Shown here: positions 46,767 through 55,205 of the stretch, piece after piece
Layout of the letters: each line of letters opens with the position of its first letter
Position numbering within the stretch: position 1 is the stretch's first letter
Source: Acidovorax sp. A1169
GTDB lineage: Bacteria; Pseudomonadota; Gammaproteobacteria; Burkholderiales; Burkholderiaceae_C
NCBI RefSeq assembly: GCF_030704685.1
Contig: NZ_JAUZDX010000015.1
Span: 118,376-182,375 of the forward strand
Reading direction: 5' to 3'
Length of the DNA stretch: 64,000 bases
Program-made: the position numbers and the translations under genes
Notes under the pieces: generated by a model
Database searches by the model: none
Told to the model about the DNA's origin: nothing
Seen by the model: the letters and a program-made list of their open reading frames with translations, nothing else

Positions 46767-47315
46767 TCAGATGTGCTTCTTGACCCAGCCAACATAGGCA
46801 TCCACCCAGCCCTGCAGGAATTTCTTGCTGCCCTCGCCCACGTTACCGTCGGCGTCGAACAGGCCTTCCTTGGCATGGATGAAGCCCTCGGGCTGGCCCA
46901 GCGTGGGCACGTCGAGGTAGGCCAGCACGTTGCGCAGGTGCTGCTGCGCCAGGGCGGTGCCGATGGCGCCGACCGAGGCACCGATCACGCCGGCAGGCTT
47001 GCCGCCCCAGGCGCTCTGACCGTAGGGGCGCGAGGCATGGTCGAGCGCGTTCTTGAGCACGCCGGGGATGGAGCGGTTGTACTCGGGTGTCACGAACAGC
47101 AGGCCCTGGGCGGCCTTGAGCTCGCCCTTGAGGCGCACCACGGACGCGGCCTGCTGGCCATCGTCGTCCTGGTTGTACAGGGGCAGGTCATCGATGCGCA
47201 GGTGGGTGAATTGGAAATCGGCCGGGGCCAGCCGCTCGATGGCGGTGGCCAGCTTGCGGTTGAACGAATCCTTGCGAAGGCTGCCGACGATGACGGCGAT
47301 CTGGACATTGCTCAT
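46767..47315 (-). CDS. NADPH-dependent FMN reductase (ChrR/YieF-like)
   Basis: Encodes 182 residues from the ATG at 47315. The flavodoxin-like motifs are IAVIVGSLRKDSFNRKLA (phosphate loop) and FVTPEYNRSIPGVLKNALDHASRP (isoalloxazine loop). Such enzymes reduce quinones, chromate or free FMN. In sulfur regulons a related enzyme (SsuE) feeds FMNH2 to sulfonate monooxygenases, but this sequence is closer to ChrR/YieF. A sulfur-type promoter element was not seen in front of it. Confidence 0.88.
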   Translation of the reverse strand: MSNVQIAVIVGSLRKDSFNRKLATAIERLAPADFQFTHLRIDDLPLYNQDDDGQQAASVVRLKGELKAAQGLLFVTPEYNRSIPGVLKNALDHASRPYGQSAWGGKPAGVIGASVGAIGTALAQQHLRNVLAYLDVPTLGQPEGFIHAKEGLFDADGNVGEGSKKFLQGWVDAYVGWVKKHI

Positions 47316-47432
47316 GGAAACTCCTTGTGAGTGGGACGACACGGAGAAAAGCACTGCAGGGTCTCCCAACCCCACAGCACGAAGCGCTTGCCATGATAGC
47401 CACAGACCGTGGCCTGAGGATGAAGCAGGCTC

Positions 47433-47467
47433 AGCGCAATTGCTATATTTTGTATAGCAATTGCGCT
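47433..47467. repeat. Perfect 15-bp palindromic element
   Basis: AGCGCAATTGCTATA and its exact complement are separated by 5 nt (TTTTG). It overlaps the stop codon of the cysteine desulfurase gene by two bases and is AT-rich in a GC-rich context. There is no T run after it on the minus strand, so it looks more like a dispersed REP-type palindrome of this bacterial family than a classical terminator, though it may still protect the 3' end. Confidence 0.65.
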
Positions 47468-49571
47468 AGGGGCTGACCCCCCCTGCTGACCCCGCCCGCC
47501 TTTGCCCGGCCAGGCGCTGCACCACGCCAACCAGGCGGTCGATCTCGTCGAAGGTGTTGTAGAACGCCAGCGACGGCCGCACCGTGGTCTCCACGCCAAA
47601 GCGGCGCAGGATGGGCTGGGCGCAGTGGTGGCCGGTGCGCACGGCAATGCCTTCCTCGTTGAGCGCCTTGCCCACCTCTTCGGTGGCGTAGCCCGCGAGC
47701 ACGAAGGACATCACGCTGGCCTTGTCGTCGGCCGTGCCGATGAGGCGCACCCCGCGGATGGCAGAGAGGTGGCGCATGCCGTAGACCAGCAGCTCGTGCT
47801 CGTAGCGCGCGATGTTCTCGATGCCCACGCGGTTCACGTAGTCGATGGCGGCGCCCAGGCCCACGGCATCGGCGATGTTGCCGGTGCCGGCCTCGAACTT
47901 GTTCGGGATGGGCTGGAACACCGTCTTCTCGAAGGTCACGTCGGCAATCATGTTGCCGCCGCCCTGCCAGGGCGGCATGTCTTCGAGCACTGCGCGCTTG
48001 CCCCAGACCACGCCGATGCCGGTGGGCCCGAAAACCTTGTGGCCCGAGAAGACGAAGAAATCGGCCCCCAGGTCCTGCACGTCCACCCGCATGTGCGAGA
48101 CCGACTGCGCGCCATCGACCAAGGTCGTGGCGCCCGCCCGCTTGGCCAGCGCCACGATCTCCTTGACCGGCACCACGGTGCCCAGGGCGTTGGAGACCTG
48201 GGTGACGGCGACGATCCTGGTGCGGTCGTTCAGCAGCTTCTGGTACTCATCGAGCAGCACCTGGCCCGAGTCGTCTACCGGAATCACGCGCAGGCGCGCG
48301 CCCTTGGCGGCCGCCAGCTGCTGCCAGGGCACGATGTTGGCATGGTGCTCGAGGTGGCTGACGATGATTTCGTCGCCCTCGCCCACATGCTGCGCGCCCC
48401 AGCTCTTGGCCACCAGGTTGATGGCCTCGGTGGTGCCGCGCACGAAGATCACCTCGTTCACATCGGGCGCGTTGATGAAGCGCTGCACGCGCTGGCGTGC
48501 GCCTTCGTAGGCGTCCGTGGCACGGGCAGCCAGCTCATGTGCCGCGCGGTGGATGTTGGAGTTCTCGTGCGCGTAGAAGTGGCTGATGCGGTCGATGACC
48601 GACTGCGGCTTGTGCGTGGTGGCCGCGTTGTCGAACCAGACGAGCTGGCGGCCGTTCACCCGCTCCTGCAGCACCGGGAAGTCGCGGCGCACCGCATGCA
48701 CGTCGAAGGCCGGGTGGGCGCTGCGGTCGGCATGGGGGACATTGCTGCTGGCGGCTGGGGCACGGCCGGGCGTGGTGTAACCACCCGGTAGCACCACGGC
48801 GTCGGCAAAGTAGAACCGGGGTTCGGTCGATGGCACGGTGCTGGGCACGCCGGTACCGGCCGTGGGCGAGCCCACGCGCGGCACTTCGGGCGCCGCGAAC
48901 GGCAGGCGTGCCAGGGCATCGAGCCCGCCAGGAGCGGCGCCATGCCCGTCGGGCGGGGTCAGCCTGGGCGCGCGGTCTGCCGCCAGCGGATGGTCGTGGC
49001 GATCGCCGAGAAAGTAGTACGGCGATGCACCCTGGGCTGGTACTGCCGCAGATGGACTCGGAGGCAGGGCCGCTTGCGGGTGCGCGGCCTGCGGCACACC
49101 CAGCACGGCGCTGCCAAAGCGCGGCTCGTAGGCCGGCAAGGTGCTGATCACCGAATCGGGCACGCCATTGCCCGCCACAGCATGCGGCAGCAGGGCCGGC
49201 GCGCGGTGCGCCAGCGATGCCAGCGGCGTGGGCGAGGCAGGCACCAGGTTGGCACCCGGCACCAGCCCTTGCGGTATGGGCGTGCCGGGCACGCCAGGGC
49301 CGAAGCCCGCCGGGCTCACCAGTGGCGAGCCGGCCGGCGCGATGTTGACGGGCGCCTGCACGCCGGGCGGCCAGGGCGTACCCTGCCCTGCACCAGGCAG
49401 CGAGCCTGGTGGCGTGGACGGCAAGGCACCCGCTGGCCCAACGAAACGGGGTTGCTCGCCGGGGGCGGCGGCAAACAGCGCCGTCGCCAGGCTGGCCAGC
49501 AGCGCCGTATCGATGGGTGGCTGCAGCGTGGCGGGCACGCCGGCAGGGGTGAAAGAAGGAGTGGTCACCAC
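47466..49571 (-). CDS. SufS-type cysteine desulfurase with long disordered N-terminal extension (encapsulin cargo)
   Basis: Encodes 701 residues from a GTG at 49571. Residues 1 to about 288 are Ala/Pro/Gly-rich and probably disordered; residues 289-701 are a group II (SufS/CsdA) cysteine desulfurase with the PLP lysine K512 in SGHK and the catalytic cysteine C650 in RTGHHCAQP. It takes sulfur from cysteine as persulfide, leaving alanine. In family 2A encapsulin systems this enzyme is the cargo and its extension directs loading into the shell. PR[F/V/L] motifs recur at residues 41, 150, 202, 231 and 251. The shell gene is 9 bp upstream. Confidence 0.93.
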   Translation of the reverse strand: MVTTPSFTPAGVPATLQPPIDTALLASLATALFAAAPGEQPRFVGPAGALPSTPPGSLPGAGQGTPWPPGVQAPVNIAPAGSPLVSPAGFGPGVPGTPIPQGLVPGANLVPASPTPLASLAHRAPALLPHAVAGNGVPDSVISTLPAYEPRFGSAVLGVPQAAHPQAALPPSPSAAVPAQGASPYYFLGDRHDHPLAADRAPRLTPPDGHGAAPGGLDALARLPFAAPEVPRVGSPTAGTGVPSTVPSTEPRFYFADAVVLPGGYTTPGRAPAASSNVPHADRSAHPAFDVHAVRRDFPVLQERVNGRQLVWFDNAATTHKPQSVIDRISHFYAHENSNIHRAAHELAARATDAYEGARQRVQRFINAPDVNEVIFVRGTTEAINLVAKSWGAQHVGEGDEIIVSHLEHHANIVPWQQLAAAKGARLRVIPVDDSGQVLLDEYQKLLNDRTRIVAVTQVSNALGTVVPVKEIVALAKRAGATTLVDGAQSVSHMRVDVQDLGADFFVFSGHKVFGPTGIGVVWGKRAVLEDMPPWQGGGNMIADVTFEKTVFQPIPNKFEAGTGNIADAVGLGAAIDYVNRVGIENIARYEHELLVYGMRHLSAIRGVRLIGTADDKASVMSFVLAGYATEEVGKALNEEGIAVRTGHHCAQPILRRFGVETTVRPSLAFYNTFDEIDRLVGVVQRLAGQRRAGSAGGVSP

Positions 49572-49580
49572 GCGGCTGCT

Positions 49581-50513
49581 TTACTTGTAGGTGTCGGGAT
49601 AGTCGTGGTACTTGTTGATCTCCACGTCGTCCAGCACGGCCAGGGCGTCGGGCGTGAGCACGGCCAGCGAGCAGTACAGCGAGATCAGGTACGAGGCGAT
49701 GGCATGGTTGTTGATGCCCATGAAGCGCACCGACAGTCCCGGGCTCTGCTCGCCCGGCAGGCCGGGCTGGAACAGGCCGACCACGCCCTGGCGCTTGTCG
49801 CCCACGCGCAGCAGCAAAATCTTGCTCTTGCCGTCTGCCACGGGCACCTTGTCCGAGGGGATCAGCGGAATGCCGCGCCAGGTGATGAACTGCGAGCCGA
49901 ACAGGCTCACCGTGGGCGGCGGCGTGCCGCGGCGCGTGGCTTCGCGGCCGAAGGCGGCAATCGCCAGCGGGTGCGCCAGGAAGAAGGCGGGCTCCTTCCA
50001 TACCTTGGTGAGCAGCTCATCGAGGTCGTCCGGCGTGGGCGCACCCGTGAGCGGGAACACGCGCTGCTCTTCCGTCACCTGGGCCAGCAGGCCGTAGTCG
50101 GGGTTGTTGATGAGCTCGCTCTCCTGGTTCTCCTTGATCGTCTCGATCGTCAGGCGCAGCTGCTCCTTGATCTGGTCGTGCGGGCTGCTGTACAGGTCGG
50201 AGATGCGGGTGTGCACGTCGAGCACGGTGCTCACGGCGTTCAGGAAGAACTCGCGCGGGTTCTCTTCGTAATCGACGAAGGTGCGGGGCAGCTGGTTCTC
50301 TTCCTCGCGGGCGGTGCAGGTGACCTTGATCAGCTCGGGGTTCTTGACCGTGTTGAGGCGGTAGATGCCCGCCTCGACCGGCACCCATTGCAGCAGGTGC
50401 GTGAGCCAGCGTGGCGAGATGGTCGAGAGTTGTGCGGTGGTCTTGGTCGCATTGGCGAGTTGCCGTGCTGCGTTGTCGCCCAGGGCGGTCGTGCCGCCCA
50501 CTGTTGCCGTCAT
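49581..50513 (-). CDS. Family 2A encapsulin shell protein (SrpI-like)
   Basis: Encodes 310 residues, the usual size of family 2A encapsulins. It contains segments of this family that I recognise, such as LSTISPRWLTHLLQWVPVEAGIYRLN near the N-terminus, VEINKYHDYPDTYK at the C-terminus, and AFGREATRRGTPPPTVSLFGS in the body. It has an HK97-type phage capsid fold and self-assembles into an icosahedral compartment. Relatives were formerly called major membrane protein I or SrpI. The SD is GGAG at 6-nt spacing. The next gene encodes the cargo desulfurase. It stores or sequesters sulfur made inside the shell. Confidence 0.95.
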   Translation of the reverse strand: MTATVGGTTALGDNAARQLANATKTTAQLSTISPRWLTHLLQWVPVEAGIYRLNTVKNPELIKVTCTAREEENQLPRTFVDYEENPREFFLNAVSTVLDVHTRISDLYSSPHDQIKEQLRLTIETIKENQESELINNPDYGLLAQVTEEQRVFPLTGAPTPDDLDELLTKVWKEPAFFLAHPLAIAAFGREATRRGTPPPTVSLFGSQFITWRGIPLIPSDKVPVADGKSKILLLRVGDKRQGVVGLFQPGLPGEQSPGLSVRFMGINNHAIASYLISLYCSLAVLTPDALAVLDDVEINKYHDYPDTYK

Positions 50514-50588
50514 GTGAGGCTCCGTATCGAAAAGGTGGGATGGATGAGAAACGATTCCCGACCAGTGTCCGATGCAGGGACTAGCGCT

Positions 50589-50861
50589 TCAACATGCTAT
50601 AGCCGCCAAAGGCCTGCCTTTCAGTGCATTGGCGCTGCTCAATTCGTCGCAATGCCCGAGCAAGGTCGCGCTGCTCACGCCCAGGGCCTGCGAGAGCTTG
50701 TCGATGGTGACCAGCGAGGCAATCGCCCGGCCGCGCTCGATCTCGCCCACGTAGGACCGGTTCAGGTCGGCGTGTTCGGCCAGCAGCTCCTGCGACCAGC
50801 CGCGCGCTTCGCGCAGGCGCCGCACGGCCGTGCCGAAGCTGCGTACCAGCACGTCGCTCAT
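50589..50861 (-). CDS. Small XRE-type helix-turn-helix regulator in the encapsulin operon
   Basis: Encodes 90 residues from the ATG at 50861. The HTH domain fills most of it: FGTAVRRLREARGWSQELLAEHADLNRSYVGEIERGRAIASLVTIDKLSQALGV. Its start overlaps the stop of the serine acetyltransferase gene (ATGA), so it is co-translated with the operon. A 75-bp gap separates it from the encapsulin gene. It could be an autoregulator of the operon. The target is unknown. Confidence 0.82.
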   Translation of the reverse strand: MSDVLVRSFGTAVRRLREARGWSQELLAEHADLNRSYVGEIERGRAIASLVTIDKLSQALGVSSATLLGHCDELSSANALKGRPLAAIAC

Positions 50862-51793
50862 GCCGCCACCGTTCCCGAAGACTCGCCATTGCGGCTGGCA
50901 TCGTGGCGCGACAGGGCCTGCGTCACGTTGCCGCCCGCAGGCACGTCGTGCGTGATCCACACATTGCCACCAATGGTGGCGCCGCGCCCCAGGGTCACCC
51001 GGCCCAGCACGGTGGCACCGGCATAGATGACCACGTCGTCCTCCACCACCGGGTGGCGCGGCAGGCCCTTTTGCAGGTGCCCGTCATCGTCGGTGGGAAA
51101 GCGCTTGGCGCCCAGCGTGACGGCCTGGTACACGCGCACGCGCTCGCCGATCACCGCCGTCTCGCCAATCACGACGCCCGTGCCATGGTCGATGAAGAAG
51201 CCCGCGCCGATCTGCGCACCGGGGTGGATGTCGATGCCGGTGAGCGAATGGGCCTGCTCGGCCACGATGCGCGCCAGCAGCGGCAGCTCCAGCTGGTACA
51301 GCCGGTGTGCCAGGCGGTGGTGGATCATGGCCAGGATGCCGGGGTAGCACAGCAGCACCTCGTCCACGCTGCGTGCGGCCGGGTCGCCGTGGTAGGCGGC
51401 GAGCACGTCGCTGTCGAGCAGGCTGCGGATGTCGGGCAGCGATGCGGCGAAGCTGCGGGCCGCCTGCACGGCGCGTTTTTCGATGTGCTGCTCTTCCACC
51501 GGCTGGTGGCGGTGCACATAGCGCAGCTCCAGCCGGATCTGCGCCAGCAGGCCGTGCAGGGCCGCGTCCAGCGTGTGGCCCACGTAGAAGTCCTCGCTCT
51601 CCTGGCGCAGATCGGGCGGGCCCAGGCGCATGGGAAAAAGCACGCCCTTGAGCTGCTCCACGATGTCGGCCAGCGCATCGCGCGAGGGGAACTCGCGCCC
51701 GCCGGGCTCTTGCGAGCGTTTTTGCAGGCTGCGCCAGTCGCGGCGCACGGCATGCAGCGACTGCACGATGGGTTCGATGTTGAAGACGGCCAT
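50858..51793 (-). CDS. cysE: Serine O-acetyltransferase (CysE/EpsC type)
   Basis: Encodes 311 residues from the ATG at 51793; the open frame runs further upstream without similarity. The C-terminal half is a left-handed beta-helix of hexapeptide repeats (IHPGAQIGAGFFIDHGTGVVIGETAVIG; VIYAGATVLGRVTLGRGATIGGN). The longer helical N-terminal domain is like the EpsC/SrpH form. It makes O-acetylserine, the acceptor for sulfide in cysteine synthesis and the precursor of the CysB inducer N-acetylserine. It is placed between rhodanese and encapsulin, as srpH is in the cyanobacterial srp set. Confidence 0.93.
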   Translation of the reverse strand: MAVFNIEPIVQSLHAVRRDWRSLQKRSQEPGGREFPSRDALADIVEQLKGVLFPMRLGPPDLRQESEDFYVGHTLDAALHGLLAQIRLELRYVHRHQPVEEQHIEKRAVQAARSFAASLPDIRSLLDSDVLAAYHGDPAARSVDEVLLCYPGILAMIHHRLAHRLYQLELPLLARIVAEQAHSLTGIDIHPGAQIGAGFFIDHGTGVVIGETAVIGERVRVYQAVTLGAKRFPTDDDGHLQKGLPRHPVVEDDVVIYAGATVLGRVTLGRGATIGGNVWITHDVPAGGNVTQALSRHDASRNGESSGTVAA

Positions 51794-51851
51794 GGAGGGT
51801 GTGGGGTGCAGTGGTTCAGTCGTGGGATCGGCCGTGGCAGCAGGGGTCAGG

Positions 51852-52343
51852 CTAATCCTGAATCCAGGGCAGGCCGTGAAAACGCCAGCCATCCGAGCCG
51901 CCGCGCTGCTGGCGTTCGTCGATTTCGCCCTCGAAGCCTTCGAGCACGTTGAAGACCTGGGTGAAGCCGGCCTTGGCCGCCGCTTCGGCTGCCAGGGCCG
52001 AGCGCTTGCCGCTGCGGCACAGCAGCAGGGCCGTGGCCTCCTTGCCGCCATGGCTGGCCAGGCGGGCTTCGAGCTCTCGCACGAAACGCGGGTTGCGCTG
52101 CAGGGCGGTGCCTGTGGCCCACGGTACATGCAGGCTGTCCGGCACGTGGCCAACGAACTTCAACTCTTCGGCAGAGCGCACGTCCACCAGCACGGCGTCG
52201 CCAGCGGACACGAGTTTCCACGCCACGGTGGGCGACACACCGCCCGCATAGGGCAGGCCGGAGGCCAGTGCGACCGAGCGGGCAGATTCCAATTCCTGTG
52301 CGAGCACAGCGTCCTGGGTGTCCTGAATAGCGGATGAAGACAT
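51852..52343 (-). CDS. Single-domain rhodanese (sulfurtransferase) of the encapsulin operon
   Basis: Encodes 163 residues from the ATG at 52343; an in-frame GTG at 52373 has a poor ribosome site. The active-site loop is LLCRSGKRSALAAEA with the catalytic cysteine. The N-terminal part VSPTVAWKLVSAGDAVLVDVRSAEELKFVGHVPDS is the conserved rhodanese start. It transfers sulfane sulfur to acceptor thiols or cyanide. As first gene of the operon, it has the sulfur-type promoter element upstream. It corresponds in role to SrpJ in the cyanobacterial set. Confidence 0.93.
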   Translation of the reverse strand: MSSSAIQDTQDAVLAQELESARSVALASGLPYAGGVSPTVAWKLVSAGDAVLVDVRSAEELKFVGHVPDSLHVPWATGTALQRNPRFVRELEARLASHGGKEATALLLCRSGKRSALAAEAAAKAGFTQVFNVLEGFEGEIDERQQRGGSDGWRFHGLPWIQD

Positions 52344-52409
52344 GGTGGGGTCCTTGGGGAGAGGGGTTGTCACGGCCTCGTTGGCGGGGCTGCTGTGAAC
52401 AATGGGTCC

Positions 52410-52444
52410 ACTCTAGAACCCTTCCCATAAAACCCAAAAGAATA
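52410..52444 (-). promoter_or_regulatory. Sulfur-type promoter element of the encapsulin operon (site C)
   Basis: On the minus strand TATTCTTTTGGGTTTTATG (52426-52444) contains TTGGGT (52432-52437), with TAGAGT (52410-52415) exactly 16 nt downstream. An AT-rich stretch with TTTTATAGAAACC lies upstream. It matches sites A, B and D at nearly every position of the 17-bp core. Confidence 0.75.
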
Positions 52445-52484
52445 AAAATTGGTTTCTATAAAACCAAAACATCCTTGCAATGGC

Positions 52485-53696
52485 TCAGGCCACCTCGGCG
52501 GCGGCCAACCCGTGCAGGGCGTGGCCAAAGGGTCGCAGATCCAGGCGCTCCGGCAGGTCGAGCACCTGCTGCGCCAGCGCCTCCCCCAGGGCGGCCGAGT
52601 GCTTGAAGCCATGGCCCGAACAGGCCGACGCCACATGCACGCCCGGCCAACCGGGCAGGCGGTCCACGACGAAGCCATGGTCGGGCGTCACGGTGTAGAG
52701 GCAGGCCCGCGCGTCCGTGCAGCGGGCGCCCGGGGCCTGAAAGCGCGGCAGCACATGGCGCTGGAGCATGGAATCCCTCTCCGCGTCGGCCACGACCCTG
52801 TCCACTGCCTCGGGCGTGGTGGTCTCAAGGTACTGCGCGGTGGCCACCTTGAAGGCCGGCGCACCCGGGTCCGCAACCGGAAAGCCATAGATCGAATCGT
52901 CCGGTCCGTCACGGAAGGTCCAGATGAAGACCGGGAAGGCGCCGGGCTCGAACGATGGTGTGGCGGCGCCCACGTCGAACCAGAACATCACCTGGCGGTA
53001 CACCGCCAGCTGGGGTGCCCAGGCATGCTGCAGCTCCTGGCCGAGCAGGCCCGGCAGCCACGGGCCGGCTGCCAGCACCACCTGCCCTGCATGGAAGCTG
53101 CCCTGGGTGGTGTCCACGCGCAGGTGCTCGCCTTCGCGCACAAGGCCGGTCACGCGCACTCCTGTCTGGAGGCTGGCGCCGTGTAACTGGGCCTGTTGCA
53201 GCTGCGCGCTGATGGCGGCCTCGGGCCGCACGAAGCCGGCGTCGCGCTCCCAGTAGGCGAATTCGTTGTAGTTGAGCTGGAACTGCGGGTAGCGCCGGCG
53301 CAGGTCGCCATGGTCCAGCACCTCGTGGGCTATGCCATGGCGGCGCGCGATCTCGATGGTGTTGTGTACGAAGTCCAGGCGGCGCCCCTGGTGCAGCGGC
53401 GCGCCATCGCGCGGCCCGAGCACCAGGCCGTGCGTGCGGGTGTAGATCGACTGGCCGGTCGCGGCCTCCAGTTCGCGCCAGATCTCGTGCGAGCGGCGCA
53501 CCAGGGGCACGTATTCGTCGCCCTCCCCCACGGCAAGCCGCGTGATGCGCGTCTGCCCATGCGAGGAGCCCAGGCTGTGTGGTGGCTGGAACTGGTCCAG
53601 CCCAAGCACATTCGCCCCACGCCGGGCCAGTTGGTAGAGGGTGGCGGAGCCTACGGCGCCGAGGCCGATGACGATGGTGTCGAAGTGTGGGGGCAT
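52485..53696 (-). CDS. solA: N-methyl-L-tryptophan oxidase / monomeric sarcosine oxidase family
   Basis: Encodes 403 residues. The FAD-binding motif is TIVIGLGAVGSATLYQLARRG at the N-terminus, and the covalent flavin cysteine is in ACSGHGFKH near the C-terminus (the SGHGFK motif of MSOX/SolA). These flavin oxidases demethylate N-methyl amino acids and release formaldehyde and hydrogen peroxide. Its stop is about 40 bp upstream of promoter site C, so it ends before the encapsulin operon starts on the same strand. Confidence 0.9.
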   Translation of the reverse strand: MPPHFDTIVIGLGAVGSATLYQLARRGANVLGLDQFQPPHSLGSSHGQTRITRLAVGEGDEYVPLVRRSHEIWRELEAATGQSIYTRTHGLVLGPRDGAPLHQGRRLDFVHNTIEIARRHGIAHEVLDHGDLRRRYPQFQLNYNEFAYWERDAGFVRPEAAISAQLQQAQLHGASLQTGVRVTGLVREGEHLRVDTTQGSFHAGQVVLAAGPWLPGLLGQELQHAWAPQLAVYRQVMFWFDVGAATPSFEPGAFPVFIWTFRDGPDDSIYGFPVADPGAPAFKVATAQYLETTTPEAVDRVVADAERDSMLQRHVLPRFQAPGARCTDARACLYTVTPDHGFVVDRLPGWPGVHVASACSGHGFKHSAALGEALAQQVLDLPERLDLRPFGHALHGLAAAEVA

Positions 53697-53802
53697 GCGC
53701 GAGACGCGGGCTGAAAGTCAAGGCAGCAGCTTAAAGGCCGGCATCCCATCTTCCAAAGCCGCATTGCGCATGAGCTCATGACGAAACCCCCAGGCACGGC
53801 CC

Positions 53803-54975
53803 TCACTGCGGCCAGACCTTGCCCTTGCTCACGAAGCTGCCGGTGCCGGTCTTGTAGCCGAAGTGGACCTGCACGTTGAACGCGCGCAGCTCGGCGTCCG
53901 TGAAGTCCAGCGCGGGCGTGAACTTCAGGCTGGCGGCGTTGGCCACCTGGCTGGCGAAGGCGATGCCCTCCACGTCGGCCGGTATCTGGCTGGCCCAGGT
54001 GCCGTTGGCCAGGCGGAAGAACCAGGCATCCGCCGGGAACGACAGGCCATTGGCTGGAACGAACGCCGCGACCCAGGCGCTGATCTTCGGGTTGGCCGCG
54101 ACATCCGCTGCAGCCTGCGCCATGCTGATGTCGAGCCGCAGGGGCTGGCCGGCTGCGGAGAGCACCGCGGTGGCCACCGTGGCCGGAACCGGCAGGGTCG
54201 TCGCGTTGTTTGGCGGGGTGACCGTGCCTGTACCCGTGCCTGAGCCGCCCGGGCTGGCTGTGTCCACAGGGTCGGGGTAGTTGCTGGTGGTCCAGACGAT
54301 CCTGGCGTAGCCGGCCGCGTACCTGGCCATGTCCACATCGATGCCCCCCTGCACGTCGTACAGCGGTGCACCGCTCAGCTGGCGCACGTAGAGCCAGTTG
54401 CCTTCGCTGGTGCTGCCGCGGTTGGCATCGAACTGGCCACCCACGAAGCGCAAGGTGCCGCCGCCGTCGTGCACAATGAGCTGGTCGGTGCTGCGATCGT
54501 TGACCAGCCGCGAGAACGCGCTGTCGATGCGCTCGCCGCTCTGGGCTTTCTGGTATTCCGCACCGCTCAGGGCCGCCTCGCGCAACGGCGCCGAGCCGTA
54601 GCGCAGTGCGAAGGCCGACTGCGTCCGCTGGGGTGCATAGCCCGAGAACATGAATGAACGCGTCCCTGCGGGGATGAAGATCTTGAATTCCTTGTACTGC
54701 AGCTGGTAGCCGGTGAACTCGGGCAGCGCCAGCGATCCGCCGCCAGGGAACGCGCATCCGCCCGTGGCATAGCCGATCACGCAACCGGTAGCGCCTTGCG
54801 GTGCGTACTGCTGCTTGAAGCCGACCTTGGTATCGAATTTGTAGTTGTAGGAGCCGCCCGCCGGGGGCAGCGCAACCCTGAGCGCCGACTGGTGCAGCGA
54901 GACGAAGTTGGCAGCCTGGGCAAAAGGCGCCACCGCAGCCAGCAAAAAAACAGCGAGATACCGCATGGGATGCAT
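53803..54975 (-). CDS. Secreted hypothetical protein
   Basis: Encodes 390 residues (an ATG at 54966 gives 387). A signal peptide MRYLAVFLLAAVAPFAQA is clear. The mature protein is beta-rich with many Gly/Ser/Asn residues and a Thr/Pro/Gly linker (GGSGTGTGTVTPPNN) between two domains near residue 240. Two cysteines lie at GCVIGYATGGC. No family is recognised. The C-terminal domain has WFFRLANGTWASQIPADVEGIAFASQV. It may be an exported or surface protein. Confidence 0.72.
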   Translation of the reverse strand: MHPMRYLAVFLLAAVAPFAQAANFVSLHQSALRVALPPAGGSYNYKFDTKVGFKQQYAPQGATGCVIGYATGGCAFPGGGSLALPEFTGYQLQYKEFKIFIPAGTRSFMFSGYAPQRTQSAFALRYGSAPLREAALSGAEYQKAQSGERIDSAFSRLVNDRSTDQLIVHDGGGTLRFVGGQFDANRGSTSEGNWLYVRQLSGAPLYDVQGGIDVDMARYAAGYARIVWTTSNYPDPVDTASPGGSGTGTGTVTPPNNATTLPVPATVATAVLSAAGQPLRLDISMAQAAADVAANPKISAWVAAFVPANGLSFPADAWFFRLANGTWASQIPADVEGIAFASQVANAASLKFTPALDFTDAELRAFNVQVHFGYKTGTGSFVSKGKVWPQ

Positions 54976-55205
54976 CCAGGAAAAATAGACAGGCAACAAG
55001 GACAGAATGAAGGACTGAACGACAGGCAGATGGCCCTGGAACAGGGCGGCCATGCGTGGTTGCCGGGCGCAGCTTCCACCAAGGTCCAGAGTACTCCGTA
55101 GCGGCCAGAACGATGGGCGGAAAAGCGGGAGGGCACGGCCGCTTATCCCGGCCTGGCGGGTATTGGCGGCCCGTTGAAAGCCAGGGCGCCAGTGATGTAC
55201 GCGGC

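Noticed and set aside
46767..47315. SsuE-type sulfonate FMN reductase belonging to the sulfur regulon
   Set aside because: The sequence is closer to ChrR/YieF quinone reductases and no sulfur-type element is present upstream.
52344..52373. GTG at 52373 as start of the rhodanese
   Set aside because: The purine stretch is only 2 nt from the GTG, whereas the ATG at 52343 has AAGGA at good spacing.
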